Shown here piece after piece: positions 1 to 9,156 of a DNA stretch of 44,154 nt. The stretch comes from an uncultured Alphaproteobacteria bacterium (GTDB lineage Bacteria; Pseudomonadota; Alphaproteobacteria; Caulobacterales; Hyphomonadaceae). The translations under genes were made by a program, and so were the position numbers. Below the pieces are notes generated by a model. The model was not told where the DNA came from. It did no database searches and saw only the letters and a list, made by a program, of their open reading frames with translations. The stretch is from assembly GCA_903842595.1 (NCBI GenBank), contig CAIMMO010000049.1, positions 1-44,154 on the forward strand, in the 5' to 3' direction. Position 1 is the stretch's first letter; each line of letters begins with the position of its first letter.

Positions 1-2
1 AG

Positions 3-1127
3 ACGCTCGGCATCGACTTCCCGCTGCTCGCCTTCAGCCACTGCCGCGATGTGGTTGCGGCCGTCTCGCGCGCCGGCGGCATGGGCGTGTTCGGCGCGGT
101 CAACCTGCCGCCAGCTCGTCTGCGCGAAGAACTCACATGGATCGATGCGCATTGCGGCGGCAAGCCCTACGGCGTTGACCTGATCGTGCCCAACGCGATG
201 GAGGGTAAGTCCGCAGCCTTCAGCGGCGAGGCGCTTCTTGCCGCCGTGCCGCAGGCGCACAAGGATTTCGCGAGCGGGATCCTCACGTCTCACGGCGTCG
301 AGCCCGGTAATCTGGAAGATGATCGCAAGCGCAGCGTCGGATTTGCACGCAACATGCGCGCAGACGGCGCCGCCAGCGCACTCGAGGTCGCGTTCCAGTT
401 TCCGATCCGCCTGATCGCAAACGCGCTCGGCGTGCCGCCCCGCGATATGCTGGAGATGGGCAAGCGTCATGGCGTGCCGGTGGCCGCCCTCGTCGGCGCC
501 AAGGAGCATGCAGTTGCACAGGTGCAGGCCGGCGTCGACATCCTCGTGGTCGCGGGTGGCGAAGCTGGCGGCCATTGCGGCGAGGTCTCCACCATGGTGC
601 TCATCCCGGAAGTGCACCGCGCCGTGCGGGCGCTGGGCGCGACCACGCCCATCCTTGCCGCCGGCGGCATCACCACAGGAACACAGATGGCCGCCGCCAT
701 GTCGATGGGCGCAGCCGGCGCGTGGTGCGGCTCTGTCTGGCTGACCACAACGGAGGCCGAGACCAGCGAAACCATCAAGCAGAAGATGCTTGCCGCCACA
801 TCGCGCGACACTGTCCGTTCGCGCTCGCGCACGGGAAAGCCATCGCGTCAGCTTCGCTCATCCTGGACCGATGCGTGGGAACGCGAAGATGCCCCATCGC
901 CGCTCGGGATGCCGCTCCAGAGCTTCGTTTCTGAGCCCGCTCTCCGGAGGGTCAACGCCCTCGCCGAGACGGGCCACGAGGGCGCGAAACAGCTGGCAAC
1001 CTACTGGGTCGGTCAAGGCGTCGGCCTGATGAACCAGTCGATGTCCTGTGGCCAGGTCGTCCAGCAGTTCCGTGAGGAGTTTCTCGAAGCGCGCGAGCGG
1101 CTGATCGCGCTGCTGGAAGAGGGCTAA
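3..1127 (+). CDS. Nitronate monooxygenase family flavoprotein (5' truncated by window edge)
   Basis: Members of this family are FMN-dependent TIM-barrel enzymes that oxidise alkyl nitronates (2-nitropropane dioxygenase type), probably in the cytoplasm. The frame is open from base 3 with a family-typical N-terminus (LGIDFPLL, then a GGMGVFGAV glycine segment). The GTG at 51 is therefore internal and the true start lies before the window. The flavin phosphate-binding signature is visible as AGGEAGGHCGEVSTM, followed by the ILAAGGITTG strand and loop. The C-terminus is complete and ends before a TAA. About 90 bases separate it from the next gene on the same strand. Family membership is clear. 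The true substrate is not, because many members are only annotated as NAD(P)H-dependent flavin oxidoreductases. Confidence 0.9.
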   Translation, partial: TLGIDFPLLAFSHCRDVVAAVSRAGGMGVFGAVNLPPARLREELTWIDAHCGGKPYGVDLIVPNAMEGKSAAFSGEALLAAVPQAHKDFASGILTSHGVEPGNLEDDRKRSVGFARNMRADGAASALEVAFQFPIRLIANALGVPPRDMLEMGKRHGVPVAALVGAKEHAVAQVQAGVDILVVAGGEAGGHCGEVSTMVLIPEVHRAVRALGATTPILAAGGITTGTQMAAAMSMGAAGAWCGSVWLTTTEAETSETIKQKMLAATSRDTVRSRSRTGKPSRQLRSSWTDAWEREDAPSPLGMPLQSFVSEPALRRVNALAETGHEGAKQLATYWVGQGVGLMNQSMSCGQVVQQFREEFLEARERLIALLEEG

Positions 1128-1216
1128 ACCGGAGATTTGCGCTCAGGCGCGACCTCCCCTATATGCCGCGTCTTGGTCCGGTGTGCGTTGCGCCACCCCC
1201 ATAAAGGACGACGCAG

Positions 1217-2848
1217 ATGCTCCGCATCCAGGAACTCAAGCTGCCGCTCGGTCACCCCGAGTGCGCGCTGAGACAGGCGGTCCTGAAACGGCTCGGCGTC
1301 TCCGAGCAGAATCTCATCTCATTTACCTTGTTCAAGCGCGCGTATGACGCCCGCAAAACGTCGGCAATCCAGCTCATCTACACGATCGATGCGGAGGTGA
1401 AGGACGAGGCCTCTGTCCTGAAGCGGCTGTCGAAGGACAAGCAGATCGTCCGCACACCTGACCTGACCTACCGCCCCCCCGTGCAGGCTTCTGGCGGCAT
1501 GAAGCGGCCAGTCGTCGTAGGCATGGGACCATGTGGCCTGTTCGCCGGTCTGCTGCTCGCGGAGATGGGTTTCAACCCGATCATCCTCGAGCGCGGCAAA
1601 ATCGTCCGCGAGCGTACGGTCGATACCTTCAAGTTCTGGCGCAAGGGCATTCTCAACCCCGGCTCGAACGCCCAGTTCGGCGAAGGCGGCGCAGGCACGT
1701 TTTCGGACGGAAAACTCTATTCCCAGATCAAGGACCCGCGCCATCTGGGACGAAAGGTCCTGACCGAATTCGTCGAGGCCGGCGCGCCCGACGAAATCCT
1801 GTACGTCTCCAAACCCCACATCGGTACCTTCCGCCTTGTTTCGATGATCGAGCACATGCGCGGAAAGATCGAGAGGCTCGGCGGAGAGATCCGTTTCGAG
1901 CATCAGGTGAGCGACATACTCCTGCACGAACGCCAGGGAGAGAAGCAGGTCGCCGGGGTCGTTCTTGCGAATGGTGAGGCGATAGAGACCAACCATCTCG
2001 TCATGGCGCTTGGCCACTCCGCCCGCGACACGTTCGAGATGCTGCATCGTCGCGGCGTGTTCTTCGAGGCGAAGCCGTTCTCCATCGGCGTCCGCATCGA
2101 GCATCCGCAATCCATCATCGACTGCGCCCGCTTTGGCCCCAGCGCAGGCCACCCCATTCTCGGCGCCGCCGATTATAAGCTGGCCCATCACGCCAGCAAT
2201 GGACGCAGCGTTTACTCGTTCTGCATGTGCCCTGGTGGAACTGTCGTTGCGGCCGCGTCCGAGGACGGCCGGCTTGTCACCAACGGCATGAGCCAGTATT
2301 CGCGCCGCGAGCGCAACGCGAATGCGGGCATCGTCGTGGGTGTAACCCCCGAAGACTTTCCCGCAGATGCGCGCGCCAATCCCCTCGCAGGCATCGCCTT
2401 CCAGCGGCATTGGGAGGAGAAGGCATTCCTCGCTGGCGGCGCATCATGGTTCGCCCCCTGCCAGCTCGTGGGCGACTTCCTGAAGGACAAACCCTCGACC
2501 GTGCTGGGCTCGGTGATCCCGTCCTACAAGCCCGGCGTCACGCCGACCGACCTCAATCTCTGCCTGCCGGAATACGCGACAATCGCAATGCGCGAGGCGC
2601 TGCAGGCCTTCGGCCGCCAGATCCCGGGCTTCTCGATGGAGGAGGCTGTGATGACCGGGGTCGAAACGCGCACATCCAGCCCTGTGCGGATGACACGCGG
2701 GGCAGACTTCCAGTCATTGAATGTGAAGGGGCTATACCCCTCAGGCGAGGGCGCAGGCTATGCAGGCGGGATTCTCTCCGCAGCCGTGGATGGCATCAAG
2801 GTGGCGGAATCGCTGGCTCTGGCGGCAGTCGGGCGCCAAGCGGCCTGA
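1217..2848 (+). CDS. FAD-dependent dehydrogenase, COG2509-like
   Basis: This 543-residue protein belongs to the uncharacterised FAD-dependent dehydrogenases (COG2509 type). It has a small N-terminal domain of about 90 residues, then a Rossmann dinucleotide-binding segment (VVVGMGPCGLFAGLLLAEMG) at about residues 99-118, ending at the acidic residue of ILERG. A second FAD-contact segment near the C-terminus reads GEGAGYAGGILSAAVDG. The FGEGGAGTFSDGKL stretch at about residue 155 is typical of this family. No signal peptide or membrane segment is seen, so it is probably cytosolic. The ATG is preceded by an AAGGA ribosome site at about 8 bases. The substrate is unknown. The assignment rests on recalled family motifs. 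Confidence 0.85.
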   Translation: MLRIQELKLPLGHPECALRQAVLKRLGVSEQNLISFTLFKRAYDARKTSAIQLIYTIDAEVKDEASVLKRLSKDKQIVRTPDLTYRPPVQASGGMKRPVVVGMGPCGLFAGLLLAEMGFNPIILERGKIVRERTVDTFKFWRKGILNPGSNAQFGEGGAGTFSDGKLYSQIKDPRHLGRKVLTEFVEAGAPDEILYVSKPHIGTFRLVSMIEHMRGKIERLGGEIRFEHQVSDILLHERQGEKQVAGVVLANGEAIETNHLVMALGHSARDTFEMLHRRGVFFEAKPFSIGVRIEHPQSIIDCARFGPSAGHPILGAADYKLAHHASNGRSVYSFCMCPGGTVVAAASEDGRLVTNGMSQYSRRERNANAGIVVGVTPEDFPADARANPLAGIAFQRHWEEKAFLAGGASWFAPCQLVGDFLKDKPSTVLGSVIPSYKPGVTPTDLNLCLPEYATIAMREALQAFGRQIPGFSMEEAVMTGVETRTSSPVRMTRGADFQSLNVKGLYPSGEGAGYAGGILSAAVDGIKVAESLALAAVGRQAA

Positions 2849-2909
2849 AGACCAGGCGCCAACCGGCATCTCTGCCGACTGACGCGATATGCTACCCGAG
2901 AGCCAGGGG

Positions 2910-3197
2910 CTACTCGTCGCTTCTGTTACGCAGCATGATCACCGCTGCGACCACGGCTCCCACAGCCGCACCGATCGCTAGCGTCCGCAGCGGATGCTCG
3001 CGTACCTCGCGAACAACGAATTTCGCAGCTTTTCGGCCGCTCTTCGCTGCGCCTTCGGCGAATTCCCCTGCAAATTCCTGCGCGCCGCCGAGAGCGCGTT
3101 TCGCACGTTCTGAAAGTTCCGACATATCGCCCGCCACTCTCCCGGCCGGGTTCTCGACCGAGTTCCTGTAATCTGCTTCCGTATGACGTCCTGCCAT
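2910..3197 (-). CDS. Small DUF883/ElaB-like membrane-anchored protein
   Basis: The 95-residue product has a hydrophilic, alanine- and glutamate-rich helical N-terminal two thirds (SERAKRALGGAQEFAGEFAEG). A single C-terminal membrane helix follows (about residues 70-88, IGAAVGAVVAAVIMLRN) with a short basic/acidic tail. A helix, then REHPLRTLAIGAAVGAV, then a tail is the layout of the ElaB/YqjD/DUF883 proteins, inner-membrane proteins that in E. coli can bind ribosomes. The ATG at 3197 has GGAG about 7-8 bases upstream. It is convergent with the FAD gene on its left and divergent from the next gene. The function here is inferred from architecture only. Confidence 0.7.
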   Translation of the reverse strand: MAGRHTEADYRNSVENPAGRVAGDMSELSERAKRALGGAQEFAGEFAEGAAKSGRKAAKFVVREVREHPLRTLAIGAAVGAVVAAVIMLRNRSDE

Positions 3198-3290
3198 TTT
3201 CCGTCTCCACTTCCGACCCGAAACGCTCCGGGTACTGAATTGGTTCCACTGATCTAGCGTCCGCGGACGCTTTCAGAATAACCTTAGCTC

Positions 3291-3740
3291 ATGGCAACTG
3301 CCCAGCAGCAACTGGACGGCTTTCTGAAGAAGTATTCGCCCGAGATGGAAAAACTAGGGCGCGCCGTAATCGCGTACCTCAGAAAACGCCTGCCGGGCGC
3401 AATCTGTCTGGTCTACGACAATTATAACGCGCTTTCCGTCGGCTTCTGGCCAACGGCGAAAGCTTCTGCCCTTCCGATCTCGATCGCACTATACCCGCGA
3501 TGGGCGACGCTTTTTCTGATGTTCGGCGCCACACGCGATGACCCTGAGGGGCTGCTCGAAGGCAAGGGGCCGCGCATCCGTTCGGTGCGGCTGGATGGGC
3601 CTGGCGGGCTCAAGTCGGAGCCGGTGGACGCGCTGGTCACTGCGGCTGTCCTGCAGGCGGGCTGGACGCTGGATCGCAAGGCCAAGGACGAGGTTGTAAT
3701 TCAGTCGGTGTCCGAAAAGCAGCGTCCTCGCCGTCCCTGA
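3291..3740 (+). CDS. DUF1801-like hypothetical protein
   Basis: This 149-residue soluble protein has no signal peptide. The opening pattern (QQQLDGFLKKYSPEMEKLGR, then AYLRKRLPGA and VYDNYNALSVGF) followed by ALYPRWATLFLMFG resembles the small DUF1801/YdhG fold, in which a helical start is followed by a beta-sheet platform. The C-terminal PVDALVTAAVLQAG helix also fits. Some members of that superfamily are called iron-chaperone-like, but nothing here supports a metal role. The upstream ribosome site is weak. It stands alone, divergent from the DUF883-like gene and followed about 125 bases later by the oxygenase gene. Confidence 0.6.
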   Translation: MATAQQQLDGFLKKYSPEMEKLGRAVIAYLRKRLPGAICLVYDNYNALSVGFWPTAKASALPISIALYPRWATLFLMFGATRDDPEGLLEGKGPRIRSVRLDGPGGLKSEPVDALVTAAVLQAGWTLDRKAKDEVVIQSVSEKQRPRRP

Positions 3741-3864
3741 CACCCTCCCCGCGCAAAAGGGAAGCTCGCCCTCCGTCTCGACAGAATGTTAAGGCACATG
3801 GCTTAGCATTTTTCTTCGATTGTTGCCCGTCAGCTGTTCCGGCGGGAGCAAGTCCGGAACCGAC

Positions 3865-4956
3865 ATGGCCGCTTTCACGCTTCTTTCACCCGGAGACCCC
3901 GCCCCAAGAGTGATGCAACGCAATTCCAGCGGGGAGCGCTACAACCTCGATCTCGCAGCTGGCCGTTGGCTCGTGCTGTGCTTCTTTCGCAGCAGCGCTT
4001 CAGCCCACGCCGCCGCCGTCCTCACCGCGGTCAGAAAGCGTTGCGACCTGTTCGACGATTCCCACGCCGCATTCTTCGGCGTCACGACCGACCACGAGGA
4101 CGAGGCGCAGAAGCGCCTCACAACCATCGTGCCCGGTTATCGTTTCTTCTGGGACTACGACAACAAGATCGCCCGCGCATATGGCATCGCTCCGCTCGAT
4201 GGCAGCGAGGGCCTATATTTCGGCAAGTGGGTCATCATCAACCCCATAATGCGGGTCACCGCCGTTATCCCCTTCCGGGAAGATCGGGGCGACATCGCCG
4301 AGGCGCTGGATCATGTCGCAAGGGCGCCACCGGCGGGCCGCATTGCTGGCATGGATATCCACGCGCCCGTGATCGTCCTCGAGAACGTGTTTGATCATAA
4401 GACCTGCCGCCAGCTGATTGCAGGCTATGAGGCGGCTGACCGCGACCTGTCTGGCGTGATGCGCGAAATCGACGGCCGCACGCGCCTGGTCCATGACGAC
4501 CTGCAGAAGCGCCGACGGGACTACCTTCTCACCGACGAAGCTGAACGCAAGCCCCTCACCGCGCACATTCGGCGCCGCATCGTGCCGGAGATAGAAAAGA
4601 TCCATCAGTTCGCAGCGACACGCATCGAGCGCTATCTCGTTGCCTGTTACGCCGCCGAAGACGAAGCTCACTTCCGGCCACATCGCGACAACACGACAAA
4701 AGGCACGGCGCATCGCCGCTTCGCAGTTTCGATAAATCTCAGCGAGGATTTCGATGGCGGTGAAATCGTCTTTCCAGAGTACGGCTCCCGCGGTTTCCGC
4801 CCGACAGCAGGCGGCGCGGTTGTCTTCTCATGCTCGCTCCTGCACGCCGTGACGCAGGTCACGCGTGGACGGCGCTACGCCTTCCTGCCCTTTCTCTACG
4901 ACGACGCTGCAGCGCAGATTCGTGAGCAGAACAGGCAGTTCGTCGAGGAGCCCTAG
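3865..4956 (+). CDS. Peroxiredoxin-like domain fused to 2OG-Fe(II) dioxygenase
   Basis: The protein has 363 residues from the ATG at 3865. A TTG 15 codons upstream is possible but adds no family-like sequence. Residues 1 to about 150 look like an AhpC/TSA peroxiredoxin-like thioredoxin fold: a LSPGDPAP start, a WLVLCFFRSSAS strand at about 35-46, and a FFGVTTD strand. The position where the peroxidatic cysteine would lie reads FFRSSAS, so the domain looks catalytically dead. Residues from about 165 form a prolyl-4-hydroxylase-type double-stranded beta-helix with H273-x-D275, H327 and R337 as the likely iron and 2-oxoglutarate ligands. The reaction expected is hydroxylation of an unknown protein or small molecule. 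Its stop overlaps the 3' end of convergent gltX by 4 bases. Confidence 0.85.
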   Translation: MAAFTLLSPGDPAPRVMQRNSSGERYNLDLAAGRWLVLCFFRSSASAHAAAVLTAVRKRCDLFDDSHAAFFGVTTDHEDEAQKRLTTIVPGYRFFWDYDNKIARAYGIAPLDGSEGLYFGKWVIINPIMRVTAVIPFREDRGDIAEALDHVARAPPAGRIAGMDIHAPVIVLENVFDHKTCRQLIAGYEAADRDLSGVMREIDGRTRLVHDDLQKRRRDYLLTDEAERKPLTAHIRRRIVPEIEKIHQFAATRIERYLVACYAAEDEAHFRPHRDNTTKGTAHRRFAVSINLSEDFDGGEIVFPEYGSRGFRPTAGGAVVFSCSLLHAVTQVTRGRRYAFLPFLYDDAAAQIREQNRQFVEEP

Positions 4957-6308
4957 GCCGAAGCCTGCTCCAGACGCGCGCGCGCTTTCTCTGCCCCGAT
5001 CAGCAGCAGCATCCGATCCATCTCCGGTCCGTGCTCCTGATCCGTCAGCACGCGGCGCAGCGGCTGGAACAGCCCCTTGCCCTTGCGGCCGGTCTTGGCC
5101 TTCACAGCGTCGACCCACGCCTTCCAGGTCTCAAGTGTCGCCTCGCCAGCCGGAAACAGCTTCGCCGCATCACCGACAAATGCCCTGTCATCGGCTTCCA
5201 GATCCGGGCCCTTCAGCCCGCCGCCATAGACCACGGCCAACCACATCGCTGCGTCGGGCACGCCCTGCAGGTTGCCGCGAACGACGTCCCAGAAATCGGG
5301 CGTCGCCTGATCGCCATAGGCGAGCTTCTCCAGCCTCGGCTTCACCATCTCGAAGCTCATCGCATGCACGATCTGCGCATTGAGCCCGTTGAGCTCGTTC
5401 TCGTCGAAGCGAGCCGGCGCGCGGCCCATCTTGGAGAACGAAAACTCCAGCGCCAGTTGCTGCAGACTCTCCCGCGCTTCAACCGGATCCGACGTGCCGA
5501 TCTTCGACAGCAGAGACAGCAATGCCAGCGGCTCGTAGCCCTCGTTGCGAAGCTGCTCCGCCGACAACGAGCCAAGCCGCTTCGACAGCCCCTGTCCGTC
5601 TGCTCCGATCAGCAGCGGCATGTGCGCCATCTCGGGCGGCTGGCCCCCCAGCGCGAGAAAGATTTCGATCTGCGCGCCGGAATTGGTTACGTGATCCTCG
5701 CCGCGAATGACATGCGTGATCTTCGCATCCACATCGTCCACCACAGACGGCATCGTGTAGAGAAACGATCCATCCTCACGGATCAGAACGGGGTCTGACA
5801 CCGACGACGTGTCGATCGACTGCTGTCCGCGCACGAGATCGTTCCACTCCGCGCGACCGCCCGAAAGCTTGAAACGCCAGTGCGGTTTGCGACCTTCGGC
5901 CTCCAGCGCCTTGCGCTGCTCATCCGTCAACTCCAGCGCCGCACGGTCATAGACCGGCGGCTTGCCGCGGCTCAGCGCGATCTTCTTTCGGCGCTCCAGC
6001 TCGTCGGCTGTTTCATAGCAGGGATAGAGCAGCCCCTTGGCCTTCAGCTCCTCGGCGGCTTGCCGATAGCGCTCGAACTTCTCGGACTGCTTGAAGGTCT
6101 CGTCCCACGTCATTCCCAGCCATGTGAGATCGCGCCGGATGCCTTCCTCGTTCTCCTTGGTGGAGCGCTCCAGGTCCGTGTCGTCGATACGCAGCACGAA
6201 CGTGCCGCCCTGGCCTTTCGCGAAAAGCCAGTTGACCAAGGCGGTACGGATGTTCCCGACGTGCAGCTTGCCCGTGGGCGAAGGCGCAAAGCGGACTTTG
6301 ACGGTCAT
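4953..6308 (-). CDS. gltX: Glutamate--tRNA ligase
   Basis: This is a class I aminoacyl-tRNA synthetase that charges tRNA-Glu (and in many alphaproteobacteria one paralogue charges tRNA-Gln indirectly). The 451-residue reading from the ATG at 6308 begins TVKVRFAPSPTGKLHVGN, with the HIGH-type motif HVGN at residues 16-19. The KMSKS-type loop is GLSKR at 240-244 (K243). The C-terminal anticodon-binding helical domain follows. The longer reading frame to 6425 adds 39 residues unlike the family and was rejected. Many alphaproteobacteria carry two GltX proteins, and which paralogue this is was not decided. It lies downstream of lon, separated by a strong terminator hairpin, so it probably has its own promoter. 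Confidence 0.95.
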   Translation of the reverse strand: MTVKVRFAPSPTGKLHVGNIRTALVNWLFAKGQGGTFVLRIDDTDLERSTKENEEGIRRDLTWLGMTWDETFKQSEKFERYRQAAEELKAKGLLYPCYETADELERRKKIALSRGKPPVYDRAALELTDEQRKALEAEGRKPHWRFKLSGGRAEWNDLVRGQQSIDTSSVSDPVLIREDGSFLYTMPSVVDDVDAKITHVIRGEDHVTNSGAQIEIFLALGGQPPEMAHMPLLIGADGQGLSKRLGSLSAEQLRNEGYEPLALLSLLSKIGTSDPVEARESLQQLALEFSFSKMGRAPARFDENELNGLNAQIVHAMSFEMVKPRLEKLAYGDQATPDFWDVVRGNLQGVPDAAMWLAVVYGGGLKGPDLEADDRAFVGDAAKLFPAGEATLETWKAWVDAVKAKTGRKGKGLFQPLRRVLTDQEHGPEMDRMLLLIGAEKARARLEQASA

Positions 6309-6431
6309 GTGCGGCGTATCCGGGTAACGGAGGGGGTGCCGGATGCATGTACCCATCCGGCCCGGCTTGGCAAGCTGAGGCGGCCAGCCGCAGCGCCATC
6401 GCCCCGCTGACGCGCGCGGCCGCAACGCAAA

Positions 6432-6457
6432 CGGGCCTGCCGCAGCCGGCAGGCCCG
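6432..6457 (-). terminator. Rho-independent terminator after lon
   Basis: A perfect 11-base-pair inverted repeat (CGGGCCTGCCG and its complement) encloses the 4-base loop CAGC. On the minus strand it is followed by TTTGCGTT. It sits 25 bases beyond the lon stop codon, where a terminator would be expected. The T run is short but the stem is very strong. Confidence 0.75.
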
Positions 6458-6481
6458 CAGATGAACGTTATGTCGTCTCGC

Positions 6482-8890
6482 CTAGTGAGGCAGCTGGGCT
6501 TCGCCGGGCTTCGTGCCGCCCGGTCCCAGCTGGGCGCGATAGGCGGCCTCTTCGGCCTCGCTCCACTGGATAGGTGTCAGCGGCCGCGTGAGCGCCCGCG
6601 CAAGCACCTGTTCGATTGTCGCGACCGGCACGATGGTCAGGCCGGACTTCACGTTCTCAGGCAGATCGACGAGATCCTTCTCGTTCTCCTCCGGGATCAG
6701 CACCGTCTTGATGCCGCCACGCAGGGCCGCGAGCAGTTTCTCCTTCAGACCGCCGATCGGCAGCACCCGGCCACGCAGCGTGATCTCGCCGGTCATGGCG
6801 ATATCCTTGCGGATAGGGTTGCCGGTCAGCAGCGAGGCGATCGCCGTCGTCATGGCGATACCCGCCGACGGACCATCCTTGGGCGTCGCGCCATCCGGTA
6901 CGTGCACGTGGATGTCCGTGTTGTCGAACACGGGCGGGCGGATGCCCATCTGCACTGAGCGCGAGCGGACCAGCGATTGGGCCGCCGAGATCGACTCCTT
7001 CATCACGTCGCGCAGCGAGCCGGTGACCGTCATGCGGCCGCGTCCGGGCATCTGCACGGCTTCGATGGTGAGCAGATCGCCACCCACTTCCGTCCACGCC
7101 AGTCCCGTAACGACGCCAACCTGGTCATCGCGATCAGCAACACCGTAACGGTACTTCCGGACGCCCGCGAACTTGTCGAGATTCTCGGCGCTTACCGTCA
7201 CGGTCGTCGCCTTCTTCATCTCGATGTCGCGAACCGCCTTGCGGGCCAGCCGCGCCATTTCCCGCTCGAGCGAACGAACGCCGCTCTCCCGCGTGTAGTA
7301 GCGGATGAGGTCACGGATCGCGCTGTCCTCGACGATCAGCTCGCCTTCACGCAGCGAGTGGTTCTCGATCGTCTTCGGCAGCAGGTGCCGTTTGGCGATC
7401 TCGACCTTCTCGTCTTCCGTGTAGCCCTCGAGGCGGATGATCTCCATCCTGTCGAGAAGCGGCTGCGGCATGTTCAGCGAGTTCGCCGTCGTGATGAACA
7501 TCGTATCCGACAGGTCGTAGTCGACCTCCAGATAGTGGTCGTTGAACGTCACGTTCTGCTCCGGGTCGAGCACTTCGAGAAGCGCCGACGACGGGTCGCC
7601 ACGATAGTCCTGGCCGAGCTTGTCGATCTCATCGAGCAGGAACAGCGGGTTGCCGCTCTTGGCCTTCTTCATCGACTGAATGATGCGACCCGGCATGGAG
7701 CCGATATAAGTCCGGCGGTGGCCACGGATTTCGGCCTCGTCACGCACGCCGCCAAGCGACACGCGCACAAAATCCCGGCCGGTCGCCTTCGCGATCGACT
7801 TGCCGAGCGAGGTCTTGCCGACGCCCGGAGGACCGACAAGGCACAGGATCGGTCCGCGCACCTTGTCCGCGCGCGTCTGCACGGCGAGGTGTTCGAGGAT
7901 GCGCTCCTTGACCTTCTCAAGGCCGTAGTGGTCCGCGTTCAGCACGTCTTCGGCGTGCTGAAGGTCGCGTACAACTTCCTTCTTGCGGCCCCAGGGCAGC
8001 GAGACCATCCAGTCGAGATAGTTACGCACGACGGTGGACTCCGCCGACATCGGCGACATCTGGCGCAGCTTCTTCACCTCGGCCTCGGCCTTGGTACGCG
8101 CTTCTTCCGACATCGGCGTCTTGGCGATCTTCTCTTCCAGCTCCCCGATCTCGTCGCGCTCACCGCCGCCGCTGTCGCCATCACCCAGCTCGCGCTGGAT
8201 CGCCTTCATCTGCTCGTTGAGGTAGTACTCGCGCTGCGTCTTCTCCATCTGCCGCTTCACGCGGTTGCGGATCTTCCGCTCCATCTGGAGCATGCCGATC
8301 TCGCCTTCCATCAGCGAGAACACCTTCTCCAGGCGCTCTGTGACATCGATGAGTTCGAGCAGCTGCTCCTTGTCCTCGAGCTTGATCGACAGCTGCGCCG
8401 CAACCGCATCAGCCAGGTGGCCCGGGTCGGTAATCGCGCTGACAGTACCAACGGTCTCGGACGGGATTTTCCGGTTGAGTTTCACATAGCCATCGAACTG
8501 TTCGATGACAGCGCGCATCAACGCGGCGGACTCTTCCGAGTCAGCCTTCTTCTCGTCGAGACGCGAGAACTCGGCGGCGTAGTAGTCGCCCTTGTCGATC
8601 AGCTTCTCGAGCCGCGCGCGATGCTTGCCCTCGACCAGCACCTTCACGGTGCCATCCGGCAGCTTCAGCAGTTGCAGGATCGTGGCGACAACGCCAACGG
8701 CGTAGAGATCTTCTTCCGCCGGGTCATCGACGCCAGCTTCCTTCTGCGCGACGAGCAGAATTTCGCCGCCGCCTTTCTCGACTTCCTCAAGCGCTCGAAC
8801 GGATTTGTCGCGTCCCACGAAGAGGGGAGCCACCATGCGCGGGAACACGACAATATCGCGCAGGGGCAGGACGGGGAGGATCGTAGCCAT
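6482..8890 (-). CDS. lon: ATP-dependent endopeptidase Lon
   Basis: Lon is a cytosolic hexameric AAA+ protease that degrades misfolded and regulatory proteins. The 802-residue protein has the usual order. The N-terminal substrate-binding domain (starting ILPVLPLRDIVVFPRM) comes first, then a coiled-coil region at about 190-300 and the AAA+ module with Walker A GPPGVGKT at 353-360. The Ser-Lys protease domain is last, with S675 in PKDGPSAG and K718 in GGLKEK matching the S679/K722 pair of E. coli. Length is normal. AAGGAG lies about 8 bases before the ATG. It follows clpX in the conserved tig-clpP-clpX-lon order, with a terminator-like hairpin between them that suggests separate transcription. 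Confidence 0.98.
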   Translation of the reverse strand: MATILPVLPLRDIVVFPRMVAPLFVGRDKSVRALEEVEKGGGEILLVAQKEAGVDDPAEEDLYAVGVVATILQLLKLPDGTVKVLVEGKHRARLEKLIDKGDYYAAEFSRLDEKKADSEESAALMRAVIEQFDGYVKLNRKIPSETVGTVSAITDPGHLADAVAAQLSIKLEDKEQLLELIDVTERLEKVFSLMEGEIGMLQMERKIRNRVKRQMEKTQREYYLNEQMKAIQRELGDGDSGGGERDEIGELEEKIAKTPMSEEARTKAEAEVKKLRQMSPMSAESTVVRNYLDWMVSLPWGRKKEVVRDLQHAEDVLNADHYGLEKVKERILEHLAVQTRADKVRGPILCLVGPPGVGKTSLGKSIAKATGRDFVRVSLGGVRDEAEIRGHRRTYIGSMPGRIIQSMKKAKSGNPLFLLDEIDKLGQDYRGDPSSALLEVLDPEQNVTFNDHYLEVDYDLSDTMFITTANSLNMPQPLLDRMEIIRLEGYTEDEKVEIAKRHLLPKTIENHSLREGELIVEDSAIRDLIRYYTRESGVRSLEREMARLARKAVRDIEMKKATTVTVSAENLDKFAGVRKYRYGVADRDDQVGVVTGLAWTEVGGDLLTIEAVQMPGRGRMTVTGSLRDVMKESISAAQSLVRSRSVQMGIRPPVFDNTDIHVHVPDGATPKDGPSAGIAMTTAIASLLTGNPIRKDIAMTGEITLRGRVLPIGGLKEKLLAALRGGIKTVLIPEENEKDLVDLPENVKSGLTIVPVATIEQVLARALTRPLTPIQWSEAEEAAYRAQLGPGGTKPGEAQLPH

Positions 8891-8996
8891 GAGACATTTC
8901 TCCTTGCTTCACCGCCAGCGCCTTCATGGAAGCTCACCAGCGTGAGGAAGGCCGGGCCATGCAAAAAAGATCGGACCGGACATTCACTTAATGATC

Positions 8997-9019
8997 AAAG
9001 TGGCCCGTCAGGGCTCACT
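8997..9019 (-). terminator. Probable terminator after clpX
   Basis: An 8-base-pair stem (AGTG-GCCC against GGGC-t-CACT, one bulged base, loop GTCA) lies between clpX and lon. On the minus strand it is followed by TTTGATC. The hairpin sits about 140 bases beyond the clpX stop and 110 bases before lon. The T run is short, so confidence is moderate. Confidence 0.5.
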
Positions 9020-9156
9020 GTTCAACCCACGCATGTGACGCATGATACTACACAGGAATCTGGGACGTTGGTCGCAACAGCGCTCGCGAACGCCCACGAG
9101 CGCCCATTCCGGGCAAACCCGTCGAATCGTTGCCGGAACGGTGATGCCGCGAAAGC

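Noticed and set aside
1319..2410. 363-codon minus-strand frame opposite the FAD dehydrogenase gene
   Set aside because: It mirrors the codon structure of the real plus-strand gene and shows no domain or start context.
9001..9045. Possible heat-shock sigma-32 promoter (GTTGAAC) upstream of lon
   Set aside because: The presumed -10 part falls inside the terminator-like hairpin after clpX and matches the consensus poorly.
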